NCBI GenBank assembly: GCA_013390375.1
Contig: JACATA010000004.1
Span: forward strand, 1 to 64,000
Direction of reading: 5' to 3'
DNA length: 64,000 bases
DNA from: Marine Group I thaumarchaeote
Lineage (GTDB): Archaea > Thermoproteota > Nitrososphaeria > Nitrososphaerales > Nitrosopumilaceae
Below, piece after piece: positions 21,405 to 29,330 of this stretch. The position numbers and the translations under genes were made by a program. Each line of letters starts with the position of its first letter. Within the stretch, counting starts at the first letter, position 1. The notes under the pieces are model-generated. The model was given only the letters and a program-made list of their open reading frames with translations. It had not been told where the DNA came from and did no database searches.

Positions 21405-22106
21405 ATGAATAGAACCGAAGCAACGCAAATTTTAATGCTGAGTTCAGATGCCACTTTTGACGATATTAAATACGCATATCGAAAATTGTCGTTAAAATTA
21501 CATCCAGACAGAAATAAGAATGAAAAAGATGGTAGAAGATTCAAGAATGTATTAGAAGCATATCATTTCTTAAAAGGTGAAAACAGGCTAAAAAATTATA
21601 ATGATAGAAATAAATCAACACAAAAAAAGTCAAGTTATAACGATCGTCAACATAATCCAGAGGAAGATTGGAGTAGATTTACAAAAGATTTTGAAATGGA
21701 TGAAAACTTTTGGCGACAATATGAAACAACATTTTGGAAAGATTATGAACTTAGAACCAAGAAAAAATCTGAAAAGAATGACCTTGGAAAAGCGTTTTGG
21801 GATGAGAGCCAAGAAAATGTTAATCCAAAACCCAAAAAGAAATACCAGGATAATCAAGCAAATGTATTTAAACATGATTTAGACGTAGACGTAGACAAGA
21901 GTTTATGCATTGGTTGTTGTAGTTGTGAAACTATTGCACCAAATGTTTTTGTTGTTGATAAAAATGTCATGATGAATCCCAAATCACAAGTTCATAACCA
22001 ACATGGCGCATCAGAGGGAAAAATAATGGATGCTGCTGAAACATGTCCCACAAAGGCAATTCAAGTTAACGAGAAAAAATCTGGAAGAAAAATCTATCCG
22101 CGCTAA
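21405..22106 (+). CDS. DnaJ-ferredoxin fusion protein (DnaJ-Fer)
   Basis: 233 aa. The N-terminal J domain (1-65) carries HPD in LKLHPDRNKNEK. A long charged, aromatic linker (about 70-160) follows. The C-terminal ferredoxin module has the Cys pattern C-I-G-C-C-S-C-E-T near residue 166 and the distal CPTKA near 213, enough for one iron-sulfur cluster; VDVDKSLCIGC resembles a 3Fe/4Fe ferredoxin. J-domain plus ferredoxin fusions are known from plant chloroplasts and Thaumarchaeota, and the archaeal copy has been interpreted as a transfer from plants. Inference: a redox-sensitive cochaperone, perhaps for cluster assembly. Confidence 0.93.
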   Translation: MNRTEATQILMLSSDATFDDIKYAYRKLSLKLHPDRNKNEKDGRRFKNVLEAYHFLKGENRLKNYNDRNKSTQKKSSYNDRQHNPEEDWSRFTKDFEMDENFWRQYETTFWKDYELRTKKKSEKNDLGKAFWDESQENVNPKPKKKYQDNQANVFKHDLDVDVDKSLCIGCCSCETIAPNVFVVDKNVMMNPKSQVHNQHGASEGKIMDAAETCPTKAIQVNEKKSGRKIYPR

Positions 22107-22517
22107 TTAACTGCTCTTTATTTTAGCATACAATTCATCTAATTCTTCATCGGAGAGTTTTGGTCTATCTTTAAACATACTATGTACAGGACCCGCATGA
22201 TCAGATGACTGGCGTGGTATTAGATGGACGTGAACGTGTGGTATTTCTTGCCCGCTGTCTTTACCGTTATGTATTGCTAACAGTGTGGCGCCTGTAAGTT
22301 TATCCACTTTGGAAATTACTTTGTGCACAGTGTTAAACAAGTCAGTATTATCCATATCTGTCATATCTTGAACTTTTTCGTAATGGCATTTTGGAATTAC
22401 CAATGTATGTCCTCGTGATAATGGAAATGCGTCTAAAAATGCAATAGACTTGTTGGTTTCTGTGATTATTTTAGATGGAATTTCCTTTTTAGCAATTTTA
22501 CAAAAAATACAATCCAT
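22107..22517 (-). CDS. HIT-family nucleotide hydrolase
   Basis: 136 aa from ATG. The catalytic triad HVHVHLIPR (H-x-H-x-H) lies near residue 95, with the N-terminal CIFCKIAKKEIPS zinc-type knuckle typical of Hint proteins, and FLDAFPLSRGHTLVIPKCH in the middle. HINT enzymes hydrolyse nucleoside phosphoramidates or adenylated by-products. Convergent with DnaJ-Fer with no gap. Length and motifs match the family fully. Confidence 0.95.
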   Translation of the reverse strand: MDCIFCKIAKKEIPSKIITETNKSIAFLDAFPLSRGHTLVIPKCHYEKVQDMTDMDNTDLFNTVHKVISKVDKLTGATLLAIHNGKDSGQEIPHVHVHLIPRQSSDHAGPVHSMFKDRPKLSDEELDELYAKIKSS

Positions 22518-22554
22518 GTTCTAGTTAAACAGGAATAAAGTATAAAGTGAATCG

Positions 22555-22848
22555 CTATGGATTAACAATTTCTGCATATGCAAGGTCCTTGCCATATTTT
22601 ATAGTAACAATATCACCTATTTCCTTATCACAGTTATCGATTGTTTTAGGAATATTATCTGAAGTGTCCACACTGCACATAGTGCCATACCATGTAGACC
22701 ATTTTCCCATGATTTCAACTTCTTCATAAACATCTTCTCGAATTAAATTCCAAAATGGGAATAGGAGAGTTGCCATGATTATGAAAGCTGCAATAAATAT
22801 GAAGAGAAACATAAGCCCATATTTTTTTGAATCTTTCATCTCCTCCAT
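22555..22848 (-). CDS. Single-helix membrane protein, unknown
   Basis: 97 aa. A short charged N terminus (MEEMKDSKKYG) is followed by one strong membrane helix (residues ~12-33) and a ~60-residue soluble domain likely outside the cell, with two Cys (MCSVDT, NCDKEIG) that may be disulfide-linked. The domain contains GKWSTWYGTMC and DIVTIKYGKDLAYAEI, suggesting a small beta fold. Family not recognised. Codirectional with the C2H2 gene upstream. Confidence 0.7.
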   Translation of the reverse strand: MEEMKDSKKYGLMFLFIFIAAFIIMATLLFPFWNLIREDVYEEVEIMGKWSTWYGTMCSVDTSDNIPKTIDNCDKEIGDIVTIKYGKDLAYAEIVNP

Positions 22849-22880
22849 AATTATCTACCAATTTTTTTACACTAAATAAA

Positions 22881-23051
22881 CTACCACAAGCCACCTTCGC
22901 CTATATTGCCTCCAGAATCATCCATTTTTTTTTCTGGAACATTACCATGTGCCTTTTTTTTATGTCGTTCTAATCGTTCAGGAGTTGGTAATTCTAAATC
23001 ACAAACATCACATTTTGTTTCATTCTTAGCTTTTTTACCAAACATACCCAT
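22881..23051 (-). CDS. Single C2H2 zinc-finger protein
   Basis: 56 aa from ATG 23051 (MGMFGKK); an ATG 6 nt further in and an upstream ATG at 23090 are alternatives, the latter adding a hydrophobic 13-residue stretch that looks non-coding. One classic finger: CDVCDLELPTPERLERHKKKAH. The tail is Gly/Lys/Asp-rich. Related fingers occur at 8336 and 25448. DNA or RNA binding is likely but the target is unknown. Confidence 0.75.
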   Translation of the reverse strand: MGMFGKKAKNETKCDVCDLELPTPERLERHKKKAHGNVPEKKMDDSGGNIGEGGLW

Positions 23052-23104
23052 ATTTTTCGTAATCATGAAACATATTATAAAGGATATCAATTTTCTTGGA
23101 CGGT

Positions 23105-24244
23105 ATGGAAATTAAAAACATTACTGTATTAGGTTCCGGAATAATGGGTCATGGAATAGCTCAAGTTTCTGCAATGGCCGGTTATAATGTAGTGCTCAGA
23201 GATATTGAACAACAATTCTTAGACAAAGCAATGGAAAAAATAAAATGGAGTTTGGATAAGCTTGTCTCAAAAGAAAAAATTTCTGAAAATGAACGAGATG
23301 AAATATTTTCAAGAATCAAACCAATAATTGATTTGAAGGATGCTGTTCATAATTGTGATTTAGTAATAGAAGCAGTTCCAGAGATAATGGATCTTAAAAA
23401 AAAGGTATATGCAGAACTGGATAAGATCGCTGGTGATCAGGTTGTTTTTGCATCAAACACCAGTACACTACCCATAACAGAAATTGCAAATACGATCTCT
23501 AGACCGAAAAAATTTATTGGAATACACTTTTTCAATCCACCACTACTAATGAAGCTAGTTGAAGTAATACCTGGACAAGAAACTTCAAATGATATTACTG
23601 AACTTATAATTAATTTCGTGAAATCTGTTAACAAGATACCTGTTACTTGTAGAAAGGATGTCCCGGGGTTTATTGTGAACAGGCTTTTCATACCACTTGT
23701 TCACGAAGCCTGCTATGTAATGGAAAGACAAAAAATCCAACAAACTGAACTTGACTCTGCGGTGAAATTCAGACTTGGATTCCCAATGGGTATCTTTGAA
23801 TTGGCTGACTTTACAGGATTGGATGTTATTCATAAGGCAACTGTAGAAATGCATACGAGAGATAAAAAAGTAATTTTGCCACACCCAACTATTGAGCAAC
23901 TGTTCAATGAAAAAAAACTGGGACAAAAAAGTGGTGAAGGTTTCTACAAATATTCTGATGATAAATATGAAAGAATACCGCTTTCAGAGGAATTAGCCCA
24001 AAAATGTGATCCTGTGCAAATCATTGCAAACATTCTGAATAATGCAGCATGGCTTGTCACAAACAATGCTAGTGATATTGATGAGATTGAAAAGGCTGCA
24101 AACCTAGGACTTGGACTGAAAAAACCATTATTTGATACTGCAAAAGAAATAGGCATGCAAAAAATTGTAGAAGAGTTAAAAAAATTATCTAATAAACATG
24201 GTACGTTTTATGAACCTGATCCTCTTTTATTATCTATGTGTTAA
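23105..24244 (+). CDS. 3-hydroxyacyl-CoA dehydrogenase (3-hydroxybutyryl-CoA dehydrogenase)
   Basis: 379 aa from ATG 23105 (TTG at 23096 possible). The Rossmann motif GSGIMGHGIAQ, the acidic LRD at the end of strand 2, ASNTSTLPI and IGIHFFNPP (catalytic His in the latter) define the NAD-binding half. NRLFIPLVHEA and later GLGLKKPLFD define two C-terminal 3HCDH helical domains. It oxidises (S)-3-hydroxybutyryl-CoA to acetoacetyl-CoA. In the thaumarchaeal 3-hydroxypropionate/4-hydroxybutyrate cycle this is a separate protein, not fused to crotonase as in Sulfolobales, and the size here agrees. Its last 11 nt overlap the convergent gene. Confidence 0.93.
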   Translation: MEIKNITVLGSGIMGHGIAQVSAMAGYNVVLRDIEQQFLDKAMEKIKWSLDKLVSKEKISENERDEIFSRIKPIIDLKDAVHNCDLVIEAVPEIMDLKKKVYAELDKIAGDQVVFASNTSTLPITEIANTISRPKKFIGIHFFNPPLLMKLVEVIPGQETSNDITELIINFVKSVNKIPVTCRKDVPGFIVNRLFIPLVHEACYVMERQKIQQTELDSAVKFRLGFPMGIFELADFTGLDVIHKATVEMHTRDKKVILPHPTIEQLFNEKKLGQKSGEGFYKYSDDKYERIPLSEELAQKCDPVQIIANILNNAAWLVTNNASDIDEIEKAANLGLGLKKPLFDTAKEIGMQKIVEELKKLSNKHGTFYEPDPLLLSMC

Positions 24245-24740
24245 TCTGTTCTAAAATGTATTTTATTGCTTGTTGAGGAGTTTCAACGCCAACAATTTTC
24301 ACATTTTTTCTGTGGTCTAAATATCCGTCGGCATATTTTGATGCAATTCCACCAGAATTTTTTAGTGCAACAATAGGTTTTTTGTACATATATGCGGCAC
24401 AAATTTCTGATAATGTCCCAGAACCACCTCCAATAACTATAACACCATCTGCTGAAAGTGCATTCAAAAAATCACGTGTAAGACCCATGCCAGAAGGAAT
24501 TACTATGTCACAGAATTCGTTTGCATGAGACGAATCATCTTGAGGAATTATTCCGACAGTTGTGCCGCCAGATTCTTGTGCACCACGGCATGCTGCACGC
24601 ATCACTCCACCAAGTCCACCAGTTATCAAAACGGAGTTGGATTTTGCGACTTCTGATCCAACATCATACGCAAGTTTTTCTGATTCTGGCGTACAACCAT
24701 TATCATTATTACCAATTACTAAGATCTGACGTTTTTTCAC
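24234..24740 (-). CDS. LOG/TIGR00725-like nucleotide-binding Rossmann protein
   Basis: 168 aa with GTG start. Contains VLITGGLGGVMRAACRGAQ and VIVIGGGSGTLSEI, the SLOG-superfamily phosphate-binding loops. The second matches the GG-x-GT-x-x-E motif of cytokinin-riboside phosphorylases (LOG) and of molybdenum-cofactor carrier proteins. Without the PGGxGT form of true LOGs, a nucleotide- or cofactor-binding role is as likely as hydrolysis. Overlaps the 3' end of the dehydrogenase gene by 11 nt, tail to tail. Confidence 0.85.
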   Translation of the reverse strand: MKKRQILVIGNNDNGCTPESEKLAYDVGSEVAKSNSVLITGGLGGVMRAACRGAQESGGTTVGIIPQDDSSHANEFCDIVIPSGMGLTRDFLNALSADGVIVIGGGSGTLSEICAAYMYKKPIVALKNSGGIASKYADGYLDHRKNVKIVGVETPQQAIKYILEQINT

Positions 24741-24824
24741 AATAGAAATTCTTTGTTGCCTATCTAATACTTTTTGAAATACTCAAAGAGTAAAGGATAT
24801 TAATTAAAAAAAATATGTTTGGAT

Positions 24825-24950
24825 ATGACAAAAAGAACAATGCCAATCTGTTGTGATTTAGAACAATACAAATTGATCGAAAAATATGCCAAAAAACGTG
24901 GTATAATAAACGCTAGTCAGGCAGTTGAAAAAATCCTAAACGAGATTTAA
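24825..24950 (+). CDS. 41-aa ribbon-helix-helix-like putative regulator
   Basis: Frame from ATG 24825 to TAA 24950. The N-terminal TKRTMPICCD could form the RHH beta strand, followed by two helices, LEQYKLIEKYAKKRG and NASQAVEKILNEI, joined by a Gly-Ile-Ile-Asn turn, the classic 40-residue MetJ/Arc layout. Such dimers bind DNA operators. It is followed 78 nt later by the zinc proteins in the same direction and may regulate them. Confidence 0.55.
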   Translation: MTKRTMPICCDLEQYKLIEKYAKKRGIINASQAVEKILNEI

Positions 24951-25028
24951 TAATAGTATAATTTTCTAAAATCAATTTTTCTATGATTAAAGTTAACTGC
25001 AAAGAATATTATATTTTTAAAAAATAAG

Positions 25029-25451
25029 ATGCATATGGGTATTTTTAGTCGCAAACCAGCACATTGTACTATTTGCAACAAACAAATTACTCATAAAAAT
25101 AAGGCGAAAAGAGAATGGGGTGTAAAATCTCCACTATGTAGTGATTGTTATTTAGATAAAATGCAGGAATCTTATGATGCGTCTATAATAAAAAAATGTA
25201 TTAGCTGTGGAGTAAAAAGCAAAGTTACTGATTTGTGGGAACCACGGCTACAATGGGACATGGAAGGCTTACTTTGCAAAAAATGCTTTGATGAAAAGGA
25301 GTTGGATTTTAACAAAAAAAGAGATTTTTGTAGTGTTTGTGGTAGCAAACTTGGTTTTATCAGATACAATGCAAAAAAACATTGGAAAATAAAGGGACAT
25401 TTATGTAAAAACTGCTGGGATAATCAAAAATCACAGATAGATAGAAAATGA
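25029..25451 (+). CDS. Protein with three repeated zinc-binding CxxC modules
   Basis: 140 aa. Three internal copies of a ~42-residue unit can be aligned. Each starts with a CxxC (CTIC, CISC, CSVC) and ends with a second CxxC in LCSDCYLDK, LCKKCFDEK and LCKNCWDNQ, separated by about 22-25 residues containing a W/G pair (REWGVKSP, LQWDMEGL, KHWKIKGH). Each unit should bind one zinc. I know no named family with this triplication. Overlaps the following C2H2 gene by 4 nt (ATGA). Confidence 0.8.
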   Translation: MHMGIFSRKPAHCTICNKQITHKNKAKREWGVKSPLCSDCYLDKMQESYDASIIKKCISCGVKSKVTDLWEPRLQWDMEGLLCKKCFDEKELDFNKKRDFCSVCGSKLGFIRYNAKKHWKIKGHLCKNCWDNQKSQIDRK

Positions 25452-25645
25452 TATTCTTTAAAAAATTTCAATGTGAACTATGCCAGAAAAAATTTTCGCA
25501 ACACAAAGATCTTATGCACCACCAAGAAATAACTCATTTCAAGGATTCACCATACGATTGTAAGGAATGTAACGAAAATTTCCATAGTATGTTAGAAATG
25601 CGTGACCATCTTAAGAAAAAACACTCGTATAAAATTGATAGATAG
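25448..25645 (+). CDS. Two-finger C2H2 zinc protein
   Basis: 65 aa. Two fingers in tandem: C-E-L-C with H-H near 27-32, and C-K-E-C with H-x4-H near 55-60, each with the central Phe/Leu hydrophobic positions. Spacing C-x2-C-x12-H-x4-H is canonical, joined by a short linker (FKDSPYD) resembling the TGEKP-type linker. Translation is probably coupled to the upstream triple-module protein through the ATGA overlap. Likely a nucleic-acid-binding factor. Confidence 0.85.
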   Translation: MIFFKKFQCELCQKKFSQHKDLMHHQEITHFKDSPYDCKECNENFHSMLEMRDHLKKKHSYKIDR

Positions 25646-25647
25646 TT

Positions 25648-25884
25648 CTATATCGCTTTTACAGTTTTGACAATTGGTGGTCTTACTTTGGTAAAAACTC
25701 TGAATCCGCAAATGCATTTTATTTCTGGGAGTCTATTTAATTCAGAACTGCTTACTTTTGTATTACACCTTAAACAAGCGTAAATAACATCAAATTTTTC
25801 AGTTTCTGTAACATTATCGGTAGGACCATCATCATTCGTTTCAATGTTAGATTCATCAACCATAACATCACACTCTAAATCCAT
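25648..25884 (-). CDS. rpoP: DNA-directed RNA polymerase subunit P (Rpb12-like)
   Basis: 78 aa. The C-terminal 45 residues match RpoP: YACLRCNTKV, ELNRLPEIKC, CGFRVFTKVRPPIVKTVKAI. The second zinc pair reads C-I-C rather than the usual C-x2-C, and ~33 acidic residues (DESNIETNDDGPTDN) precede the core; most RpoP proteins lack this tail. RpoP bridges the large subunits in the archaeal polymerase core. It lies downstream of rps10 and EF-1A in the same direction, so it is likely part of the translation/transcription transcript. Confidence 0.85.
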   Translation of the reverse strand: MDLECDVMVDESNIETNDDGPTDNVTETEKFDVIYACLRCNTKVSSSELNRLPEIKCICGFRVFTKVRPPIVKTVKAI

Positions 25885-25898
25885 AATAAAAAGTCTGG

Positions 25899-26207
25899 CT
25901 AGGTAAGAGATAATTCGATATAAACATTATCAGGAATTTTTAATCTCATGAGTTGGCGAATTGTTTTATCATCAGCACTAATATCAATAATTCGTCTGTG
26001 TATTTTCATTTCCCATTTTTCATAAGTTTCCGTGCCGCTGCCACATGGAGATTTTCTAGTAACAACGTTTAGCCGTTTCACAGGAAGTGGGATGGGACCT
26101 TTGACTTTAACACCCGTCTTTGTGCCTATATTCATAATTTCAGTGCACACACCAACTAATTTTTTTAAACTTATGCTTGTTAGTTTAACGCGAGCAGGCT
26201 GAGCCAT
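25899..26207 (-). CDS. rps10: Small ribosomal subunit protein uS10
   Basis: 102 aa, full length. Signatures: ARVKLTSISLKKL, KGPIPLPVKRLNVVTRKSPCGSG and the closing IPDNVYIELSLT. It sits 9 nt after the EF-1A stop; the EF-1A-uS10 order is conserved in archaea, in the str operon tail. Ribosome head protein. Confidence 0.97.
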   Translation of the reverse strand: MAQPARVKLTSISLKKLVGVCTEIMNIGTKTGVKVKGPIPLPVKRLNVVTRKSPCGSGTETYEKWEMKIHRRIIDISADDKTIRQLMRLKIPDNVYIELSLT

Positions 26208-26216
26208 TTCCCAGAC

Positions 26217-27515
26217 TCATGCTTTATGTTCTTGAGTAATTTCTTTAACTACACCAGCTGCTATTGTAGAACCCATATCTCGTAACGCAAATCGTCCCAT
26301 TTCTGGAAACTCTTCGAACGTTTCAATACATGTTGGTCTAACTGGTGTAATTCTAACAATTGCAGAATCGCCCACCTTAAGGAATTTTGGATTTTCTTCC
26401 TCTGTTGCACCGGTTGCAGGATTTATTTTAGCTTCAAAGGCAGTTATTGTTGCAGCTACCTGTGCAGTATGACAGTGCATAACAGGTGTATATCCAGGAG
26501 CAAGTGCTGTTGGATGATGAATTACAATGATTTGTGCTCTAAACTCTGTAGCAACTTTAGGTGGGTTATCAGGATGTCCAAGAACGTCACCTCTTTTAAT
26601 ATCCTTTTTCTCAATACCTCTCAAGTTAAAACCAATATTGTCACCGGCTGATGCTGATGGCATTTCTTGGTGATGTGTTTCTATAGATTTTACTTCGCCT
26701 GTAGATCCAGATGGCATAACAATAATTTTATCATTTGGTTTCATTGTTCCAGTTTCAACACGTCCAACTGGAACAGTACCAACACCAGTAATTGAATAAA
26801 CATCTTGTATTGGCAAACGTAAAGGCTTACCTATTGGTTTCTCAGGTATTTTGAAGTCATCAAATGTTTCCAAAAGAGTTTTGCCCTTATACCATGGCAT
26901 ATTTTCAGACTTTTTTACAAGATTCTCTCCTGTCCATCCAGAAACTGGAACGAATGGCACATCCTCAATCTTATAACCGACTGATTTTACAAGTTGTTCA
27001 CCTTTTTGCTTTGCTTTATTGAAAGCATCTTCAGAAAATTTACTATCGTCCATCTTGTTAATTGCAACAATTATTTGCTTTACGCCAAGTGTTTTTAATA
27101 AAAAGGCATGTTCTCTGGCTTGACCGCCAGGTGCTACTGCAGTATCTGTTTCACCTTCTTTTGCTGACAGAACCAAAACAGCACAGTCTGCCTCAGATGC
27201 ACCAGTAATCATGTTTTTTACAAAATCTCTGTGACCAGGTGCATCAATTAATGTGAAGAAAAATTTTGGAGTTTCAAATTTTTGAAAAGCTAAATCGATT
27301 GTAATACCTCTTGCTCTTTCATCCTTAATGGTATCCATAACCCAAGCATATTTGAAAGAATCACCCTTACCGGTTTCTTCTGATTCTTTAGCATGGGAAG
27401 CTATTGTTCTTTCGTCGATTACACCAAGATCCAACAAAAAATGACCCATAGTAGTTGACTTACCATTATCAATATGACCAGTAATTATCATGTTCAAGTG
27501 ATCTTTCTCTGCCAT
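26217..27515 (-). CDS. tuf: Translation elongation factor 1-alpha
   Basis: 432 aa, full length. G1 reads GHIDNGKST (His of the usual DHGKS is Asn, as far as I know common in this lineage), G2 RGITID, G3 DAPGH, G4 NKMD. The C-terminal domains contain VGRVETG, GDNIGFNLRG and FAMRD-like RFALRDMG. Delivers aminoacyl-tRNA to the ribosomal A site as a GTPase. First gene of the EF-1A-rps10-rpoP unit; divergent from the FBP aldolase/phosphatase gene. Confidence 0.98.
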   Translation of the reverse strand: MAEKDHLNMIITGHIDNGKSTTMGHFLLDLGVIDERTIASHAKESEETGKGDSFKYAWVMDTIKDERARGITIDLAFQKFETPKFFFTLIDAPGHRDFVKNMITGASEADCAVLVLSAKEGETDTAVAPGGQAREHAFLLKTLGVKQIIVAINKMDDSKFSEDAFNKAKQKGEQLVKSVGYKIEDVPFVPVSGWTGENLVKKSENMPWYKGKTLLETFDDFKIPEKPIGKPLRLPIQDVYSITGVGTVPVGRVETGTMKPNDKIIVMPSGSTGEVKSIETHHQEMPSASAGDNIGFNLRGIEKKDIKRGDVLGHPDNPPKVATEFRAQIIVIHHPTALAPGYTPVMHCHTAQVAATITAFEAKINPATGATEEENPKFLKVGDSAIVRITPVRPTCIETFEEFPEMGRFALRDMGSTIAAGVVKEITQEHKA

Positions 27516-27620
27516 ATCGAACTCAAAGTGAAATTGGCTTTATTACCCTTTCGTTTTTTTACAACTGTTGGTTTGATTTTTTGCTCTTTGTTCTTTGAAA
27601 TACTTTATGAAATTTCATAT

Positions 27621-27652
27621 ACTATAAATCAAAGTTGCAGTTAGAAAAATTC
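27621..27652 (+). promoter_or_regulatory. Archaeal promoter of the FBP aldolase/phosphatase gene
   Basis: TATA box ACTATAAAT at 27621-27629 is centred about 27 nt upstream of the ATG at 27653. This predicts a leaderless transcript and supports this ATG over the in-frame TTG at 27635. Confidence 0.55.
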
Positions 27653-28789
27653 ATGAGAATAACCGTATCAGTGATCAAAGCTGATGTAGGTGGAATAGGT
27701 GGTCATACACTACCAAGTGATGGACTTCTTAACGCAATAAGAAAAACGGTAAAAGATGCTGGAGACTTGTTAATTGATCATTATATTGGATATTGTGGAG
27801 ATGATTCTCACATTGTTATGACTCACACTAAAGGAATTGATAATAAAGAAATTCATCAGCTTGCGTGGAATGCTTTTATGGCTGGTACAAAGGTTGCCAA
27901 GGAAGAAGGACTGTATGGTGCTGGGCAGGATCTGCTAAAGGATTCTTTTTCAGGTAATATCAAAGGAATGGGACCTGGTGTGGCCGAAATGGAGTTTGAT
28001 GAAAGACCAAACGAGGTGTTCACTGTCTTTGCTGCTGATAAAACTGAACCTGGTGCTTTCAATTATCCGATCTATAAGTTGTTTGTTGATGCACTAAGCA
28101 ATACAGGACTAATAGTGAACAAATCACTTGCTAAAGGTGTTAACATTAACATCATGGATGTTGAGGAGGGTAAAATTGCAAATCTTTCTTTGTGGGAAGA
28201 CAAACCAATAATTGAAGCTGCGCTTATGTATCCTGGCCGTTACGTCGTTGATTCAGTTTATTCAAAAGATGGTGAACCGATATTAGATGCTTCGACTGAC
28301 AGACTGCATAACATAGCTGGTATGTATGTTGGTAAGGATGATCCAATATGCATTATTAGAACACAAAAAAACTTTCCTGCAACCGAAGAGGCTGGAAGTG
28401 TATTCAACAATCCGCATTACGTAGCTGGAAATACGCGAGGTAGTCATAACATGCCTTTAATGCCAGTTAAGATCAATTCAGCTGCAACAATCAACTTTTG
28501 TATTCCAATTGTTGAAGCATTGGTTTTCAGCATGCACAATGGTAAATTAACAGGTCCATTTGATGGCTTTTCGACACCAGATTGGGATTACATACGTGAG
28601 ATTGCTACAAAGAAAGCATTAGCAATGAGAAGCCAAGGATTTATCCACCCAGCAACGCTTGTACCATCTGAGTTAGAATATGCAGAAGGATACAAAGCTA
28701 TAATGGATGTTTTACATAGTAAAATGAAACCCGTCCAAGCTCAACCACAAAATGATCAAAGAAAGGAATCTTATGAAGATCCGGATTAA
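27653..28789 (+). CDS. fbp: Bifunctional fructose-1,6-bisphosphate aldolase/phosphatase
   Basis: 378 aa. Begins RITVSVIKADVGGIGGHT, the invariant N terminus of type V FBPases, followed by GYCGDDSHIVMTH and later TRGSHNMPLMPV, GPFDGFSTPDWD. This archaeal enzyme condenses triose phosphates and dephosphorylates FBP to fructose 6-phosphate, committing carbon to gluconeogenesis. This fits an autotroph fixing CO2 to acetyl-CoA/pyruvate. The last ~20 residues are a variable polar tail. Confidence 0.97.
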   Translation: MRITVSVIKADVGGIGGHTLPSDGLLNAIRKTVKDAGDLLIDHYIGYCGDDSHIVMTHTKGIDNKEIHQLAWNAFMAGTKVAKEEGLYGAGQDLLKDSFSGNIKGMGPGVAEMEFDERPNEVFTVFAADKTEPGAFNYPIYKLFVDALSNTGLIVNKSLAKGVNINIMDVEEGKIANLSLWEDKPIIEAALMYPGRYVVDSVYSKDGEPILDASTDRLHNIAGMYVGKDDPICIIRTQKNFPATEEAGSVFNNPHYVAGNTRGSHNMPLMPVKINSAATINFCIPIVEALVFSMHNGKLTGPFDGFSTPDWDYIREIATKKALAMRSQGFIHPATLVPSELEYAEGYKAIMDVLHSKMKPVQAQPQNDQRKESYEDPD

Positions 28790-28832
28790 ATGAATTAAAA
28801 AAGGTTAAATGAAATTAAGATAATGTAAATTT

Positions 28833-29243
28833 ATGCAAGTATCTAAATTGTTTGGTAATCTAAAACCATTTGCTATAACATACATTTCCGTAATAGCTTT
28901 CTCGAATTTTGTTTTTGTATTATTCAGTCAAACAGTTCGTGATATAATTTGGTCATTTTTCAAAGATGCTGGAGGAGTAGTAATACTTGGAATGGTATTT
29001 TTATTTACTCTTGCATGGTTGCTTAAAGCAAGACCACATAAAATTCCAAAACAATACCAAGTTATAGTTTTTGACATATTTGGAAAAGAATCACGGATAG
29101 ATGGATTGAGAACTGAATTTAAGAATCATGATGTAACATGGAGCTTCATGAAGTTTTATAAAAAATCATACCCATTACACAGTTTTGCTATGGTAACAAA
29201 ACAGAAAAATTCACCCAGAAAAATAATTTTCAAATACATCTAG
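28833..29243 (+). CDS. Two-helix membrane protein, unknown
   Basis: 136 aa. Two hydrophobic helices (about 13-33 and 45-68), then a cytoplasmic ~65-residue basic domain starting ARPHKIPKQYQVIVFDIFGKESRIDGLRTEF, which looks like a small alpha/beta fold. Family not recognised. It lies 43 nt downstream of fbp and might share the transcript. Region 29244-29330 holds only the ligase promoter area. Confidence 0.7.
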   Translation: MQVSKLFGNLKPFAITYISVIAFSNFVFVLFSQTVRDIIWSFFKDAGGVVILGMVFLFTLAWLLKARPHKIPKQYQVIVFDIFGKESRIDGLRTEFKNHDVTWSFMKFYKKSYPLHSFAMVTKQKNSPRKIIFKYI

Positions 29244-29330
29244 CTCCACCAACATAGTTTTCATTATATGTCAATTCCGGCATATAATCTCAGCTTCAAA
29301 TTTATTACTTGAGCATACAAAAAAAACCTG

